This document shows positions 1-11,261 of a DNA stretch of 64,000 bases, one piece after another (position 1 is the first letter of the stretch; every line of letters begins with the position of its first letter). The DNA comes from Gordionus sp. m RMFG-2023. Lineage: Eukaryota > Nematomorpha > Gordioida > Chordodea > Parachordodidae. Made by a program: the position numbers and the translations under genes. The stretch lies in contig NC_088778.1 of NCBI RefSeq assembly GCF_954871325.1, positions 16,457,666 to 16,521,665 on the forward strand, given 5' to 3'. The notes below the pieces were generated by a model. It ran no database searches, was not told the origin of the DNA, and was given only the letters and a program-made list of their open reading frames with translations.

Positions 1-173
1 TTAAATTGTCTGTTAATATACCTTTGACATTTTTTGATATGCTGAGACATCTTCGTTGAATTTGGGAAATTATATTTTAATTGACAATATTTACATATTG
101 CTATATACCCCTTCTTGTTACTAGCTGTATCTATAATAAAATGTTTCCAAATGTTGGATGTTTTCCGAGGCAT
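1..173 (-). CDS. N-terminus of a hAT transposase (BED zinc finger), partial
   Basis: Read leftwards from an ATG at 171-173, the frame stays open to the window edge for about 57 codons. It begins MPRKTSNIWKHF and continues with a C-x2-C pair (ICKYCQ), then SQHIKKC. This is the layout of a BED-type zinc finger, the DNA-binding domain found at the start of many hAT transposases: an aromatic W/F pair, C-x2-C, then a His-rich end. The catalytic part would lie outside the window. Nothing upstream identifies a terminal repeat. It could instead be a domesticated ZBED-like gene; the transposon-dense setting favours a transposon copy. The domain call is good, the family call is inference. Confidence 0.65.
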   Translation of the reverse strand, partial: MPRKTSNIWKHFIIDTASNKKGYIAICKYCQLKYNFPNSTKMSQHIKKCQRYINRQF

Positions 174-494
174 CTATAAAATATTGCAATCATATTAATT
201 TAAATTAAACATCAATAAATTATTATACCATATATAGTATGATTAAAATATAATGATTCTTATACAAGTGCATACACAGCAAGACAAATCCCTCTCATAG
301 CCAAAAAATACAGATGCCAGTATATTTTTCAAATATTATTGTTTATATTCATTTATATCTTAAAATATTAATTTTCTATCTCTTTCTTTTTAAATATATA
401 TTTAAATACATTTATTTACTAAGTTATTTTATCAATAAAATGAGCAGTCGAAAAACAAAAAATTTGGTAGATATTTAAAATTTTTGGCAGTTAA
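174..494. other. AT-rich DNA, no gene seen
   Basis: No coding frame, RNA gene or terminal repeat could be supported here. It probably holds the upstream region of the divergently oriented hAT fragment on the left. Confidence 0.5.
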
Positions 495-911
495 TTAATT
501 TTCATGGGCACCCTTTCGGTGGCGGTAGTGCAAATATAAAACCACCTTTCAACCTTTAAATCTTCTAAAGGAGTTCATCATATAATATGAAACCACCACG
601 AATATATATTAAAAGATATTCTTTTTCATATGTTTGTGGAGGAGTTATTTTTTAATTTTTTTTCGCGCATTTATTTCAAAATACATTTTCAACGGGCATT
701 TTTCTTAAAATTCTAAATTTTAAGTAAATATATTCATCAAATATTTTTTAAATATATATATTCCTCACTATATTATCTATCTTTCTAATATTTATTTTTC
801 CTCAAATAAATAATATTTATATATTATTTTGATCTTTTTAATGTGGTATATTAAACTAACCATTGCCACTTTACAACGATATTTCGTTTAGCAATAATTT
901 TAGCTTGTTAT

Positions 912-2560
912 ATGGATGATTATCTGGATATTTCATCTGAAGGTTCTTCGTTATACTCATCCACTGATTCCGAAGATGATTATGAATCAGATACACATTA
1001 TCAAATCGAAATTGATGACAATGACAAGTCGGAACAAGTTATGTATGATCAATCTAGTACAAACCATAATAATCCTATCTGGTCCAAAATATATTTTTCA
1101 CAACCAGCATTAGAATTTGATAAAATATCAGGTCTAATATCATCCCTAAAAACGGACCCATTGTATCCATCTGATATATATATAAAATTTATTAATGATT
1201 CATTAATAAATACAATTACATTCAATACCAATTTATATGCCCAACAAAAAAATATTAAATATCAACCAACAATTCCTACAGAAATAAGAAAATTTTTATG
1301 TCTTCATATACTTTTGAAATTAAAAATATGGCAAATTACAAAGAATTATTGGAGTTCTAAACCAGAATTCCATGACAATTTCGTTTCATCCATAATGAAA
1401 GTTAAACGTTTTATTTGGCTTATGAGCCACATCCATATAAATGACAATATTTTAGAACCATTGAGAAATGATGAAAATTATGATAAATTATATAAAATAA
1501 GACCATTCATTGATATCCGTTCATCTTGCTTGAAATATTTTCTTCACTCGGAATATCAAGCAATTGATGAAGGAATGATTAGGTTCAAAGGCCGTATAGG
1601 ATTTAGGCAATATATGCCTAAGAAACCTACTAATGGCGGTTTCAAGGTATAATGTGTGAATTTTGTCATTATTTATTCCAAATAACTATATTTTTATGTA
1701 TGGATGAGGTGTGATAATTCAGGATATATGAATGATTTTAATATCTATGCTGGGGAAAATAAAGAGGTTGAAAGAAATCTAGGTTATAATATTGTAACAA
1801 AGTTTTGCGAAGGACTTCAAAATCATAAAATATTTTTGATAATTATTTTACGAGTTATACTCTATTATCCGATTTAAAAAAGAAAGGTATATATGCTACT
1901 GGAACATTAAACAAAATTAGGAGATATTTGCCTATAAAGAATATGGAAACAAAATTAACAAGAGGTGAGTTTGACTGGAGAAGTGACAAAAATACGATAA
2001 GTATAATTAAATGGCGAGATAATCGGGATGTATTTATAATGTCCAATTATATTGATCCGAGATCAGTGGATACTGAGAAGAGGAAAAATAAAAAAGGGGA
2101 AGTATTTGACGTAAAATGTCCAATGATGATAAAGATATATAATAAATTTATGGGGTCTGTTGACCATTTCGACCATTTAAAGTTTTTATATGAAATCTCG
2201 CGAAGGTGGCGAAAATGGTGGTTGCCAATATTCTTCTGATAGATGTGGCTATTATCAGTTCATTCATAATCTACAATATTCTTTTAGATAATAAACTCTC
2301 ATTGAAAGAATTCCGAAGACATAATTGCTAGCGAATTGGCACACTGCAAAAATGTTGATAGGGTATTCAGAATGATAATAATTATATATCAATGCAAAGA
2401 AAAAATATTAAGCCTCATATCCTTCCAAAAATTAGACTAAAAAACTCAGCTCATAAACCTAAGGCAGAACCTCCAGAAGATGTACCCACTGTAGTACAAA
2501 GTTAAATCCCAGAAGAACAAGGTGGTCGTGCAAATCATGAAACATACCACTATGTCTAAA
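912..2560 (+). pseudogene. piggyBac-family transposase pseudogene
   Basis: The first frame (912-1652, 246 codons) starts with an acidic Ser/Asp/Glu-rich leader, as in piggyBac transposases. It then carries the DDE_Tnp_1_7 region: an IPTEIRKFLC-like block, an AIDEGMIRFKGR block with a conserved acidic residue, and the MPKKPTNGGFKV motif. Homology resumes near 1698 with VWMRCDNSGY, passes a DNYFTSYTLL block near 1840 and the GSVDHFDH block near 2155, and ends in RRWRKWWLPIFF and a hydrophobic stretch to about 2320. The gene is broken by single-base frameshifts near 1835, 2235 and 2325. A 51-nt in-frame insert with two stops lies at 1647-1697. The element may be bounded by TTAA sites near 495 and 2637, where flanking GGTGG-rich and CCACC-rich stretches lie in opposite orientation, but these ends are not proven. 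Confidence 0.85.
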
Positions 2561-2905
2561 TAATAATAGAAACCGTTTCGAAAGTTTTCATAAGGTGTCT
2601 ATGATATGAATTTGAAACCACCAGAGAGAGCCGCCATTTTAAATTAAAATAAATTTTTTTGTGGGTTTTATATTATACTATACATGAATCAATAATAATT
2701 TTTACTAAATATCGTATTGCATCATATGAATTTTATCAGGGAACTTAAAGGGTTAAAATAAATAGGCAGTTTTATAATAATTTGGCTGGTATTTAATAAA
2801 TAATTTTCCATTTTTATGTACTTATGGAGGTTTCAATTTTTTTGAACACCTACTTTGAAAATGGATTTAATTATGTAATAAAATCAATTGATAAATATAA
2901 CCATC

Positions 2906-2999
2906 CAGCGTCTACATGGCAGAAAATTTGATGGAGGCTAACCCCCTCCAAAATCTACCCATACCCACCTTAAAAAAAATCCCGCGGCCTTCGGCCGCG
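2906..2999 (+). mobile_element. Orphan hAT-type terminus with GC hairpin
   Basis: The stretch begins CAGCGTCTACATGGCAG, closely matching the left end of the 563-bp MITE at 38433 (CAGTGTCTACATGACAG). It closes with the hairpin CGCGGCC-TTC-GGCCGCG at 2983-2999. No matching right end was found nearby, so only one end of an element is visible. Confidence 0.5.
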
Positions 3000-3640
3000 T
3001 TATTTACAGACCTACGATGTTATAGTGATTTAATTTAAAAAATCTTATAATAAGCCACCATTTATAACCTTACAACATAATTCTATTTACAATCTTTCAA
3101 GCCTATTTATGGAAAAAAAATTTGTAGGTGATAATCAACGTATATTTAAATAATGCAATCTTTTCATAATTTGGTTGATATTCACTTTATTTTCATAAAA
3201 TATATATAAGTGAATTAAATGAGATAACATATTAATATTTCTATAAAAAAGATCTAAAATATTGTAAAATATAAGACGAGTAATTTTAAATAGGTATATT
3301 TAGCTTGATTTCACATACCTATATTACCTTTTAATTAATTAAAAACATGTATTGTAAATAGTTAAAATATTAGAATAAAATGAATTATAGTATATTTTGC
3401 ATTGAAATTTTAAATTAAATTTACATTTTTTAAAATCGTATATATTCGGTGTGAAAAGGATACATTACTTATTTTATTAATAACTTGGATAACCTTATAG
3501 ATGTTAATGCAAATTAAGTTATAATATCATCAATAAATTGTAAATTTTTCAAAAACATCAATTTCGCTGGATATTAACAGTAAATTTTTTAAAAATGGGT
3601 CCGAAATTTTATTCCGCATTCGAGTTTTGTTTATTTTTAC
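3000..3640. other. AT-rich DNA, no gene seen
   Basis: Low-complexity A/T runs with no supportable coding frame. It may contain the decayed 3' part of the hAT element that reads in from the right. Confidence 0.5.
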
Positions 3641-5453
3641 TTTAATAATGGCTCTTTCGGCTGAACAGGAAGTTGTAGGATAATAAATATTTATATAATA
3701 AATTTAAATTAGAATAAGAATTTAATTGATTTAAAAGTCGGTATGGTAATATAAAAAAATATTTTATCCATTTTTTTATTTTGCTGTTGATATTTTCTTC
3801 GGTAGTTTGATCGTTTGCAATACCTTTATTTATATACAATTACAAATAAAATATCAATAAATTACTTTCATCGATATATAACGCGTCATTCTTTTTAACT
3901 TTCAAAAGATCTTCGCAAAAAATGATTGATTGAGACTCCAAATATAAGAGCGAAAATCATTATATTCATCAACAATGTTTTGGACATCCAATTCATAAGT
4001 ATTACAAATTTCGGATATTTGCCATCCTTCTATTTTTTCATTATCCATAATTCCAGCGGGAGTAAAAATGGATATCTGTGATAAAAAATTTAAACAATCA
4101 TAATTAAATCGATCATTTAGGTGATTAATTATTGCATTTAGAACAGGGAAAAATATTTCCGTTCTATATCTATAATAATAAATAATAATTTAAATTTTTT
4201 TAATTTATTCAACTTGTTTTTTTTTGTTCAACATATTGAATTCTGTTTGATCCAATTTGAATATTGATTTCATATTATAAAAATCAGTTACTACATTATT
4301 CTTTTTCAAAAAACTATTAGATAAGGAATGTAATTTTAAAAATATATTGTCTCCATTAGTTATATTTTAAAATTATTTATAGAAATAGTAACTAATATTA
4401 ACCTTTTAGTTTTTGTAATTTATTTTTTGTATGTTGTATTAATTTGGTTACCAAAGCCAAATCATTACCAACTGCCTGCATTTCAATACAAGCCTCATGT
4501 GTACATTTCAATATTTCTTTCAAAATAAATAGACTTAATGTAAAATTTTCATCTTTAATTCTTGATAATAACCCATCGGCAATGGAAGAGGTGCTTGGGT
4601 CATTAGAATCTTTTAATTCAACTAATGATGCTAAAATATGTTCATAAACATCTAAAAAGATTTCTACAGATTTGTAGGATGATGACCAATTTCTGAAAAT
4701 ATATAAGTTTCAAGTTTCATTAAAAATATTTTATTTACCTTGTTGTGTTTTTAATTCTTTTAAGAGATTTCTTGGACTTTCTCATTTGATATTTAACAAA
4801 CACACCTTGCCGTCTAACTCCATTCATAAAATTATATAACTCATCTAATATTCCCATTGCCTTTTTCATTTCAATTTTGCATCCACAAACCTGAGCAACT
4901 ACTAAATTTAGCCTATGTGCATGGCACCAAATATAGATGGCTTTTGGAGCCTCTTTCAATATTAAAGCCTGCATTCCTTTGTATACTCCTATATTCCCTG
5001 CACCATCCATACTTTGTCCAACCAAATAATCAAGAAGAAGACCAAGATTACTTACAAAAAACATGTTTCTTTATATTTTCCCCACTGGTTTCTGATGTTG
5101 TAAAAACATGTATGATGCTTACTACAGGATGTGGATGCAGATCATCTTCTATAAACCGTACAAGCAAAGCTATGCATTCTTTTTTAGACACATCATATGT
5201 TTCATTTAATATGATGCTATAGGCACGATTCTCTTTAATTTTTTGAATAATGCTTTGTTATTATTATCTTAATAATTTCAGATATTTTTTTCACGTGCCC
5301 ATATGACAGCAAATTTATATAAGATCTCGAAATTTTATCTGATTTTTTTCTCCGCAATTTTTCGTTGTTATCCATGTAGGCACGTAAAGTTGAAACCGTT
5401 TTTGCCATTAATTTTATGAGGCACATAAAATTACCTTCATCTGAATTAGAACC

Positions 5454-5606
5454 TGTAGTAATCCCAACTACTAATTATAAACAATACGACCACTGATTTA
5501 TATTTCAATTTATTTTTGATATCAAATTTTATTTATTGTTTTTCGAATGTTCGATTCTATTTTTAATATACAATATACATAATTAATCATTTATTAATTT
5601 ATTACA
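5454..5606 (-). repeat. 3' LTR of the 5454-8392 element
   Basis: Direct repeat partner of 8242-8392, begins TGTAGTAATCCCAACTAC on the plus strand. Flanked on the outside by the GAACC duplication. Confidence 0.92.
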
Positions 5607-5627
5607 TTTCCTTCAAACAATTTAAAG

Positions 5628-8108
5628 TTAGATTTCTTCAATAAACCTCTTTGTAGGTTTACGGTTTCTTGATGAGCAACGTAATGTGGTATTTGTATTT
5701 GTGTTTGTATTTGCTTCATTCACTGGCACAACCATTTCTGTAACTTCCAAAGAACTTTCATGATTTGGGATAACTAAACGATTTCTTAACTGATCTGCAT
5801 GCTTCCGTAATGTTTTCCCGGAAGATTCAACAATATAAGAATAAAGTCCTATTCTTTCTTTAATTACTCCCTCTCTCCAACCATTGGTATTTTCATTATT
5901 TAACCATATAGGTTGTGAGATTTCAAATTCTCTTTCCTTTGAATGTAAATCATGATGAAGGCTTTGTTTATCATTAGCTCTTACTATTTCGTGTTCGGCA
6001 TTTGGTCGGATCCAATCCAAACTTGTTTTCAATTGTCTCCCAAACATAATTTTAGCAGGAGATCTCCCTGTGGAACTATGCTCTCCCAATCGGTAGGTTG
6101 TTAAAACCTGTGTCATAGCTTCTTCGGGATCGCTAATTGAATCTCTCGTTGCATAATACCGACCTTTCAAAGTTCGTACTGTACGTTCAGCTAATCCATT
6201 AGTTTTTGGATGATAGGGTGCTGAACGTATATGACGTATGTTATTTAAATCACAATACCTACGAAATTCCCCAGATAAGAATTGTGGTCCATTGTCTGAC
6301 ACAATGTACTTGGGTATTCCAAACCTAGCAAACCATTTTTTTAGTCGTTTTATCATAGCATCAGCAGAGGTATTTTGCATTAGATCAACTTCTAACCATG
6401 GTCTATTTTTCTGGCATCCAGAACATATTTTGATAAAATTTTCTATATCAACATCACATCTGGGCCACCAACAATACAATCTAAAAATAGATTTCATTAC
6501 ATTTTCCCCAGGATGTCCCCAGTGAATCATTCCTAACACTGCATTTCTTAATTTATTAGGAATAACCAATCTCCCATTCCATTCTATAATATTACGATTG
6601 ACAGAAAGCTCTTCCCGTCGATTATAAAAATTAACTATTTCTTTATCTTTATGACGATCAAAGTTTCGCCAACTTTGCTGAATATGTATTGCTACTTTTT
6701 TTAATATTAAATCTTGCTTCGACTCTTTTCGCAGAATATTTTCTGACAATTGCATATCATCCAAATTAATACTTCGAATATCCAAAGCATGTTTAGAATC
6801 TTGATTCTCTTCCGAAATTTCTTGGTGTTTATTAATCAAATCTCGAATTCTAGAATCTAGTGTTATGCAACATTTTTCTTTTTCAATATTGTTGACCAAA
6901 TTGCGTACTTGTTTAATCATAACCTGACGAGGCATTTCTAAATTGAATGCTATAATCCATGGTAATCCGAAAAGAGGCACCCCAGTTGTATTCATTATTA
7001 CCACTGGTAGAGTCCTTGTCTGTGATCCAATCCTAACATTGACTTGGGTCTCGCCCTTGACGTCTAACGGATGATCACCATATGCAGTCAATGGACTGGT
7101 TGGCCTAATTTTTGGTCGCCCAATACTTGTCCATATATTAATTCCTATCAATGACGCTTGTGCACCAGTGTCAAAATCAAATTCAACATCTAACCCATTT
7201 ATCTCTGCAGTTAGTTTTGCTCGATTCTCTCGATTTTGTTGAATCTTCCAAATATTATGAATAGAATCACTTGATGACACTCTTATATAGTTTAAATTCT
7301 TTGATTTACAGCAAACTGCAAAATGACCAATTTTTTTACATTTATTACATGCCGCATTTGTAGCTGGACATCTCACTTCTCGGTTATGAATAAAACCACA
7401 TTTATAACATTTAAGTTTATTATAATCTTTATCATTATTATTATTGTAGTTATTATTCTCTTTATCAAATGTATTATTATACTTGACTTTATTATAGCCT
7501 TTATCAATTGTAGTCGTCGTTTTTATTGGATGTTTATAATTATTATCATTATCATTTCTTTTGTTATTAACATTTATCTTATTAACAACTGGCATATTTT
7601 TATTTGCCATTTCTTTATCTGCTCGCTCAGAAGCTAATGCCAGATCAAGAATAAATTGAAAAGTCAGTACATTATTATCTCTATCAAGACCGTCGGGATA
7701 TAGAGCTCTAAGATCTCTTTCCAATCCCGGTATTTCCATGCCAACCATAAACTGATCACGTAAACGCTCGTCAATATCATTAAGATAATGACAACGCTTT
7801 CCAATTGTTCTAATTTTATTTGCAAATTCAGTTATGGTTTCAGTTGTTCTCCGTAATCTAACGAAATCAAATCTAGAAGCAAAAGCTGTTGACGTCGGTT
7901 TAAATAGTTTAAAACATATTGACTTAATTTCCTTAAAAGATAAAGTTTCGATCGAATCAGGATAACAAAAACGGTCCACCAACTCAATATTCTTATTGCC
8001 AAAAAATGTTAAAAATATATCTTTATATTGACATTCAGATGGGCTTACGTTTTTTAACCGAAAACTGGCTTCCCATTGAGAAAAATATCTGTGAATAGAA
8101 GTATCCAA
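5628..8108 (-). CDS. gag-pol frame of the short-LTR Ty3/gypsy element (fossil)
   Basis: A single 826-codon frame. Parts in order: a gag capsid-like region (about residues 1-165) with DFVRLRRTTETITEFA; an Asn/Lys-rich linker; a zinc knuckle near residues 235-270 (CYKCGF, CNKCKKIGHFAVCC); an aspartic protease near residue 313 (FDFDTGAQASLIG); and an integrase with an HHCC-type zinc region (HWGHPGE, CSGCQK) and a core segment (IVSDNGPQFLSGEFRRYC, YHPKTNGLAERTVRTLKG). It ends with a basic Ser/Arg tail. This is the domain order of Ty3/gypsy. The element it belongs to is treated as a fossil and is judged broken; see the element entry. Confidence 0.88.
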   Translation of the reverse strand: MDTSIHRYFSQWEASFRLKNVSPSECQYKDIFLTFFGNKNIELVDRFCYPDSIETLSFKEIKSICFKLFKPTSTAFASRFDFVRLRRTTETITEFANKIRTIGKRCHYLNDIDERLRDQFMVGMEIPGLERDLRALYPDGLDRDNNVLTFQFILDLALASERADKEMANKNMPVVNKINVNNKRNDNDNNYKHPIKTTTTIDKGYNKVKYNNTFDKENNNYNNNNDKDYNKLKCYKCGFIHNREVRCPATNAACNKCKKIGHFAVCCKSKNLNYIRVSSSDSIHNIWKIQQNRENRAKLTAEINGLDVEFDFDTGAQASLIGINIWTSIGRPKIRPTSPLTAYGDHPLDVKGETQVNVRIGSQTRTLPVVIMNTTGVPLFGLPWIIAFNLEMPRQVMIKQVRNLVNNIEKEKCCITLDSRIRDLINKHQEISEENQDSKHALDIRSINLDDMQLSENILRKESKQDLILKKVAIHIQQSWRNFDRHKDKEIVNFYNRREELSVNRNIIEWNGRLVIPNKLRNAVLGMIHWGHPGENVMKSIFRLYCWWPRCDVDIENFIKICSGCQKNRPWLEVDLMQNTSADAMIKRLKKWFARFGIPKYIVSDNGPQFLSGEFRRYCDLNNIRHIRSAPYHPKTNGLAERTVRTLKGRYYATRDSISDPEEAMTQVLTTYRLGEHSSTGRSPAKIMFGRQLKTSLDWIRPNAEHEIVRANDKQSLHHDLHSKEREFEISQPIWLNNENTNGWREGVIKERIGLYSYIVESSGKTLRKHADQLRNRLVIPNHESSLEVTEMVVPVNEANTNTNTNTTLRCSSRNRKPTKRFIEEI

Positions 8109-8241
8109 CTCGAATTTATCAAATTTAATCGTAGATAAATCCGCTATTTTTTTTGAATCTCCATTTAAGGAATTATTTTCTCCATTTAAAGAATTATTAT
8201 CTCCATTTAAGGAATTATTTTATCCCATCCTCGTCGCCATT

Positions 8242-8392
8242 TGTAGTAATCCCAACTACTAATTATAAACAATACGACCACTGATTTATATTTCAATTTA
8301 TTTTTGATATCAATTTATTTATTGTTTTTCGAATGTTCGGTTCTATTTTTAATATACAATATACATAATTAATCATTTATTAATTTATTACA
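8242..8392 (-). repeat. 5' LTR of the 5454-8392 element
   Basis: Direct repeat partner of 5454-5606; a few substitutions and a 2-nt length difference separate them. The interior side abuts the candidate primer-binding site, and the outer side the GAACC duplication. Confidence 0.92.
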
Positions 8393-9110
8393 GAACCCCA
8401 AAAGGCTATATTACATTTTATAAGGTACAGAATGGCATCGATAATATTATGAACTATATTACGATTTTCCATGATTATATCAAGCTTGTTTGATAGTAAA
8501 TGATCTTGAATGAGCTTATTTGCAAGCCAAGTCATGTTTGCATATTCACAATCTTTATGAAGAGAAGATGCTTCATGTCTTTCTAAGTCACGTTTTATGT
8601 TTTTCCAATTATTTACTCCAAAGACTCTGTCTAAAGTAGTGCTATAAGATAGCCAATTTCTGGGGTTGAGGGAACCATCTATATTAACCTTTCTATAATA
8701 GGTTATATTCATGCTCCTGTTTAAAAAGTAAAAAAATTAATACTGATATAGAAATAATGGATAGATAAACATTAATGAAAATATATATTATTTAAAACCT
8801 CTTGTGAGTAACAGGATATTGAAAATTATTTGTACATGGTTGACATGGGCCTACAGCAATTATGAAATTAATCAAAATATTTGTCATCCTAAATAATATG
8901 AAGTGAAATGGGTCATTTTGTTCCTTCTTTTTATATAGCTGAATAAGACTTGGACTTTGAATATCCTCATAATTTATTCCCTTCAAAAGTTATTATATAA
9001 ATTTTATTTAAAATAAATACCTCATGCAAAGTAAGCGCCTCACTGGAACTGGGGATTGGATGAGGAGATAATACAATTTGTGAATCTTCAATAACTGAGA
9101 TTTTCTATAA

Positions 9111-9700
9111 ATAAAGAGGAGTTATAATTTGCTTCCTTATGAAAAACTATATTTTTAATAAAATTTTAGCCAAATGGTAATTTTTTTTTACTACATTATA
9201 ATTAAGTTTTTAATAAATGTTTTAATTCTACAAGAATAAATGATTGAGAAAACAGGCATTAAAAATATTATGAAGTCCAAAATAAAGTTATGATAGGTGC
9301 AGCACAGGTGAATGTAGAATACAAAGGGAATTCACAAATTTTGAACGCGTTAATCATAAACATTAATAAAATGTCATTGTTAGGAAGATCATGTTGAAAC
9401 ATTTTGATAATATACTTGAAAGATTCATAGGCATAATAGATGCAGATTAATATAAAACTGCGATCACATGAAGAAATCATAAAAGATATTATAATGACTG
9501 TAAAAACAATAGTAATCTTATAAATAAAAATTAGTATAAATAAAATTGTGAAATTCATGATGAAAGTATATTATCTAAAGAAATTCTAATAGCTAAATAA
9601 ACAATGATAATAATATAAACATACCTAATATAACACATAATGTAAATAAATGGGATGAAATTCACACAGATAACATTTTGAAAATAGTTGAATCCAATTC
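9111..9700. other. Unassigned AT-rich stretch
   Basis: A 96-codon minus-strand frame at 9268-9558 is hydrophobic but resembles nothing I recognise. Its composition is what chance would give in DNA this AT-rich, so it is not called as a gene. Confidence 0.4.
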
Positions 9701-10610
9701 ATATTTGACGTGATACGTGATAAAAGCATTTTTGCCCTCTGGTTGTGGATACAATAGAGCTACGCTAGGTTTTCCTCAAAAATCCATCAAACTGGATATT
9801 TAATTAAGGGGAGGAAAAATGAGGAGCCCTTCACACGTTTGTGGGCAAGCCGCACGTACTTGTACGCGCAACAGTCCGAGAACTGTTGCTTAAACGTCTA
9901 TAAGCTAATAGACAAAAAGAAATGGGCAAAACAAAAGCCTATACCCAAGAACTGCAAAAATAATTTAATTACTCTAAGGGTGGGTGGTGGCTAAGTTTAA
10001 GTTTAACATCATTAATGTAAGCATTGACAAAAACAAGTCAGTAATAGGTTTATGACTAAAGAAGAAGTAAGATTGAGAAAAGAAAAGTAGACAAGGAGAA
10101 GAGGGGATAAAAAGATATAGTAAATTTGGAGAAGTTTATGGGAGATTTAAATAATTTGATTTGATTTTAAGCAGTTTCTTTATTGATCTCTTATTCTTAT
10201 TTAGTCTTAGAAACTGTTTAGTGTTTAAGTTCATATCCATGATTTCTTTCATTGCCCTATAGTACCATAATCTTTTAAACTTTCCATAGGATTTGCCGTT
10301 GATGGAGTAAAGCCAATTTATGGCATCAAGGACTAAGCTGTTATTGGTATGATTCCTCAGAATATGCGCGAATAAGGTTATACGCTTTTTCTTTAGAGTT
10401 ACATGTACCGGAATGTGTTTAGACCTTCTCCAAAGGTTGTCGTTCGAAATGATGTTGGGGTAAAAGACGCCATTGATTATTCTTAAGCATTTATTAACAA
10501 ACGTTTGCAATCTCTTTGTCTCCGTCTTAGTTATCTCCCATGTATCACCCCCGTAAAGGAGGTTTGGAATGATAGAAGAGTTGAAAATTCTTAGCCTAGT
10601 ATAAAATTTA
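9700..10610 (-). pseudogene. 5'-truncated RTE-like LINE: reverse transcriptase tail and 3' region
   Basis: Reading right to left from about 10610, the frame gives NSSIIPNLLYGGDTWEITKT and then LQTFVNKCLR, NDNLWRR, PVHVTLKKKR and the FAHILRNHTNNS block. Such an order (LYG...W, INKCLR...I, LW-R...P-ip-KKR, GH-LRk) is the standard C-terminal end of RTE-type and related LINE reverse transcriptases, just before the stop. The frame closes at 10136, and about 430 bp of less AT-rich 3' sequence follows to about 9700. The catalytic reverse transcriptase core is absent, consistent with 5' truncation during target-primed insertion. The 3' boundary and any target duplication could not be fixed. Confidence 0.8.
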
Positions 10611-10612
10611 TA

Positions 10613-10937
10613 TAAAAAAAAGTAAAAGAACTTTGAAATCTTAATTCAATTAAAGATGAAAATATTTAAATTTAAAAATTCCTAGAAATTAACATTACCT
10701 TACTTTTATTATTTTACTACATTATATTAATTTAATAAGTTTTTTTAATACTTTGGTTTTAAATTATTATTATTAATTAACCTATTAAACATATTGTTAA
10801 ATTGAACTTTATAAAGTATATATAGATATAAAAATAGTGTGATAAACAGTTAAAAAAAATATTTAAAATAAAATATATAATTTATTTTCTCTACACCCTG
10901 CCTACATTAATTTTATTTTAATATATTGGTAAAATTT
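10613..10937. other. AT-rich DNA, no gene seen
   Basis: Runs of A and T with no supportable feature. Confidence 0.5.
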
Positions 10938-10939
10938 TT

Positions 10940-10958
10940 TCTTTCTTTCTTTCTTTCA
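10940..10958 (+). repeat. (CTTT)n microsatellite
   Basis: About 4.5 uninterrupted CTTT units. The same repeat recurs at 14069-14091, 14297-14325 and 15550-15575. Confidence 0.8.
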
Positions 10959-10970
10959 TATTTATTGTCT

Positions 10971-11261
10971 TTAGTTACAATAATAAATTAAAAATATTAC
11001 TTTTCGGAAGTAAGATGTTATTGTCTTTTTTTGCAACTGGGTTTCAACTCCATTTGTTATATTATATGGAATATCACAATTTAAGGATACCCAATTATTA
11101 TTATCTCTTTTGAGGGCTACCTTTGTAGATTTCATATCAGTTGGCTTTACATGAGGATGTTTATGTTTATAATGTTCATGTATCTTGTCACTTCTTATTT
11201 TAGAAGTTTTATAATTAATATAATCACATTTCACTTTAAATAAGGTTCTGTTACTTAGCAT
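10971..11261 (-). CDS. Unrecognised frame with a His-rich segment
   Basis: A 96-codon frame. Its middle reads RSDKIHEHYKHKHPHVK, a His-rich stretch reminiscent of the second half of a zinc finger of the sort that starts transposase genes, but only one cysteine (VKCDY) precedes it. No intron partner or terminal repeat was found. It may be the remnant of a transposase N-terminus or chance; no function is assigned. Confidence 0.3.
   Translation of the reverse strand: MLSNRTLFKVKCDYINYKTSKIRSDKIHEHYKHKHPHVKPTDMKSTKVALKRDNNNWVSLNCDIPYNITNGVETQLQKKTITSYFRKVIFLIYYCN

Larger units (their letters stand above)
5454..8392 (-). mobile_element. Ty3/gypsy-type LTR retrotransposon, short LTRs, young copy
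   Basis: Two direct repeats bound it: 5454-5606 (153 bp) and 8242-8392 (151 bp). They differ at only a few bases and run TG...CA on the coding (minus) strand. A perfect 5-bp target duplication, GAACC, lies at 5449-5453 and 8393-8397. Just inside the 5' LTR, on the minus strand, is a candidate primer-binding site starting TGGCGACGAGG; the tRNA was not assigned. One long minus-strand frame fills the interior. Near-identical LTRs imply recent insertion. It sits inside an older hAT exon, and removing one duplication restores the hAT reading exactly. The set of pol domains seen is incomplete, so the copy is judged broken (about two breaks) and probably depended on other copies. Confidence 0.92.
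3640..9110 (-). pseudogene. hAT transposase gene (ZMYM1-like, DUF4371 type), split by an LTR element
   Basis: The gene reads right to left in exons separated by introns of roughly 43-80 nt. In order they are: a short exon near 9105-9028; 8986-8793, carrying VGPCQPC; and 8714-8398, carrying LNPRNWLSYS, ERHEAS and the CNIAFWGS motif. Past the inserted LTR element the same frame resumes at 5448 with NSDEGNFMCLI. It continues near 5240-5097 (KENRAYSIILNETYDVSKKE), 5064-4738 (VGQSMDGAGNIG and IYIWCHAHRLNL), 4690-4395 (NWSSSYKSVEIF) and 4175-3890 (YRTEIFFPVLNAII). The GQS-DGA-N and H-AHRLNL motifs are hallmarks of the hAT/ZMYM1-like transposase catalytic core. A frameshift near 5240 and the lack of a recognisable C-terminal dimerisation domain mark it as decayed. 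No terminal repeats were identified. Confidence 0.82.

Noticed and set aside
7323-7637. 104-codon plus-strand frame
   Set aside because: It is the antisense of the Asn/Lys-rich linker of the gag-pol frame; its Ile/Phe richness comes from AAT/AAA codons on the other strand.
9740-9930. GC-richer patch first considered as an RNA gene
   Set aside because: No tRNA or rRNA signature; its position after a LINE reverse transcriptase end fits a 3' untranslated region better.
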